NCBI GenBank assembly: GCA_964350585.1
Contig: CAYGKC010000005.1
Location: 1-48,271, forward strand
Source of the DNA: JBAYJM01 sp964350585
Lineage (GTDB): Bacteria > Patescibacteriota > Patescibacteriia > 2-01-FULL-39-33
Length of the DNA: 48,271 nt
Direction of reading: 5' to 3'
In this document: positions 47,718 through 48,271 of the stretch, one piece after another
Layout of the letters: each line of letters begins with the position of its first letter
Position numbering within the stretch: the first letter of the stretch is position 1
Translations under genes and position numbers: made by a program
Notes under the pieces: model-generated
The model's database searches: none
The model's input: the letters and a program-made list of their open reading frames with translations, nothing else
Told to the model about the DNA's origin: nothing

Positions 47718-48271
47718 ATGAAAGAAATATTAGAAAAAATTGAGTTTCTTTTTCAGCGTTATTCTATGGAACGTCGGGCTAATACGCAACCGTATCTTTT
47801 AGGCGTTGTTAAAGATAAAATCAATGATTACTCCTATGCTCCGGAAGATAACTTAATTCGAGAAACACTTATCGAACATGTCGGTTCAACTCCGATTATT
47901 GCCACAGCCCTCTATCCTTATATTAACGATTCAGAAGTAAATTTGGGAGAGGCGCTTACTATGCTTGCGATCCATGATATCGGCGAGTTAATTGTTGGCG
48001 ACGAAATAATATTTACAAAAGAAGCTAGCAGTCAAAGCGCAGAAAATGAGGCCGCAATCAAACTCTTAAATCCAATTTATCATTCTCTTTATGAAACAGC
48101 AGAAAATCTGACTAATAAATCTGCGCAGTTTGCAAAGTCGATTGATAAAATCACTCCTGATATTATTGATTACCTCACTCCTGCGGATATAACTATTAAG
48201 CGCTATAAGTATTTTGTTGGAATTGAGGCAGACCAAATTATCGATACGATTGTAAAAGCAAAACGCCCATA
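47718..48271 (+). CDS. HD-domain hydrolase (3' partial)
   Basis: An open frame starting at 47718 and running off the window (184 complete codons visible). It has the HD_3/YfbR-HDDC2 pattern of metal-dependent phosphohydrolases: IEHVGSTP (first His), MLAIHDIGELIVGDE (HD plus E and GD), and SIDKITPD (the later Asp). Related enzymes dephosphorylate deoxynucleoside 5'-monophosphates. It lies 92 bases after the Nudix gene, a space in which I see no gene. No SD is visible. Confidence 0.78.
   Translation, partial: MKEILEKIEFLFQRYSMERRANTQPYLLGVVKDKINDYSYAPEDNLIRETLIEHVGSTPIIATALYPYINDSEVNLGEALTMLAIHDIGELIVGDEIIFTKEASSQSAENEAAIKLLNPIYHSLYETAENLTNKSAQFAKSIDKITPDIIDYLTPADITIKRYKYFVGIEADQIIDTIVKAKRP

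Noticed and set aside
1..48271. CRISPR array or cas genes
   Set aside because: No regularly spaced direct repeats were seen; the repeats found are palindromes present once or twice, and no Cas motif appears in any product.
1..48271. UGA recoded as Gly or Trp, as in some CPR lineages
   Set aside because: TGA ends complete, full-length genes such as ftsW and no conserved protein contains an internal in-frame TGA; Trp positions use TGG.
43343..48271. A classical toxin-antitoxin or restriction-modification system
   Set aside because: No methyltransferase, endonuclease or small antitoxin with DNA-binding motif could be recognised; only the HTH remnant and the ART-like protein hint at conflict functions.

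Overview
The window looks like a chromosomal scaffold from an uncultured low-GC bacterium of the Candidate Phyla Radiation (Patescibacteria, most like the Parcubacteria side). This is inferred from gene style, not from a marker gene: short versions of universal proteins (TsaB 132 aa, short-form HPF), a peptidoglycan gene set with a variant MurG motif, secreted multi-Ig proteins, a stand-alone TraG/VirD4-like ATPase and AT-rich leaders with no Shine-Dalgarno (SD) sequence. TGA acts as a stop (ftsW ends in TGA), so the UGA-recoded CPR lineages are unlikely. The sequence has three 100-N gaps and one 10-N gap, which interrupt murC/murB, a propeller protein, ftsI and dnaX.

Layout. 1-4.4 kb: ftsW-murG-murC-murB, one half of a division/cell-wall (dcw) cluster. 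4.4-8.2 kb: hpf, an isolated unknown gene and secA. 8.2-10.9 kb: a 133-bp palindromic element, an S51 peptidase, DUF2007 and DUF1653 proteins, and an oxidised-guanine repair pair (MutT-type Nudix plus Fpg). 10.9-14.6 kb: envelope genes (DUF212 phosphatase, uppP, CAP protein, mltG) and AMMECR1. 14.6-15.8 kb: rplJ-rplL behind a consensus promoter, an L10 leader and a built-in attenuator. 15.8-20.5 kb: a phosphatase-like/propeller membrane protein, a winged-helix protein, an FG-GAP/L,D-transpeptidase and tsaB. 20.5-24.2 kb: mraZ-rsmH-ftsL-ftsI, the other dcw half, with a candidate MraZ operator. 24.3-29.1 kb: cysS, dusB, purC and several isolated one-gene units. 29.1-36.2 kb: a three-gene surface operon (1819-aa multi-Ig protein with an inserted seven-repeat propeller, a dockerin protein, a membrane-anchored cohesin protein). 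36.2-42.8 kb: corA, a TraG-like ATPase, dnaX and a Lys-rich histone-like protein. 42.9-48.3 kb: a tRNA-Gln with broken copies of its own 5' end and a regulator remnant, followed by accessory genes: a transglutaminase-like protein, an IMPase-family phosphatase, an ADP-ribosyltransferase-like protein, a Nudix hydrolase and an HD hydrolase cut by the window end.

How it works together. Most of the window is cell-envelope growth: lipid II synthesis (murG/C/B), carrier recycling (uppP, perhaps DUF212), septal synthesis (ftsW, ftsI, ftsL), glycan-strand release (mltG), crosslinking (YkuD) and export (secA). The surface operon would use secA and could display the dockerin protein on the membrane-anchored cohesin.

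The most distinctive features are: the cohesin-dockerin surface operon; the propeller inserted into an Ig-like domain; several families of palindromic elements, two of them just upstream of start codons; two translation-initiation styles (SD-less housekeeping genes versus SD-rich isolated genes with their own terminators); and the tRNA-Gln-linked accessory cluster.
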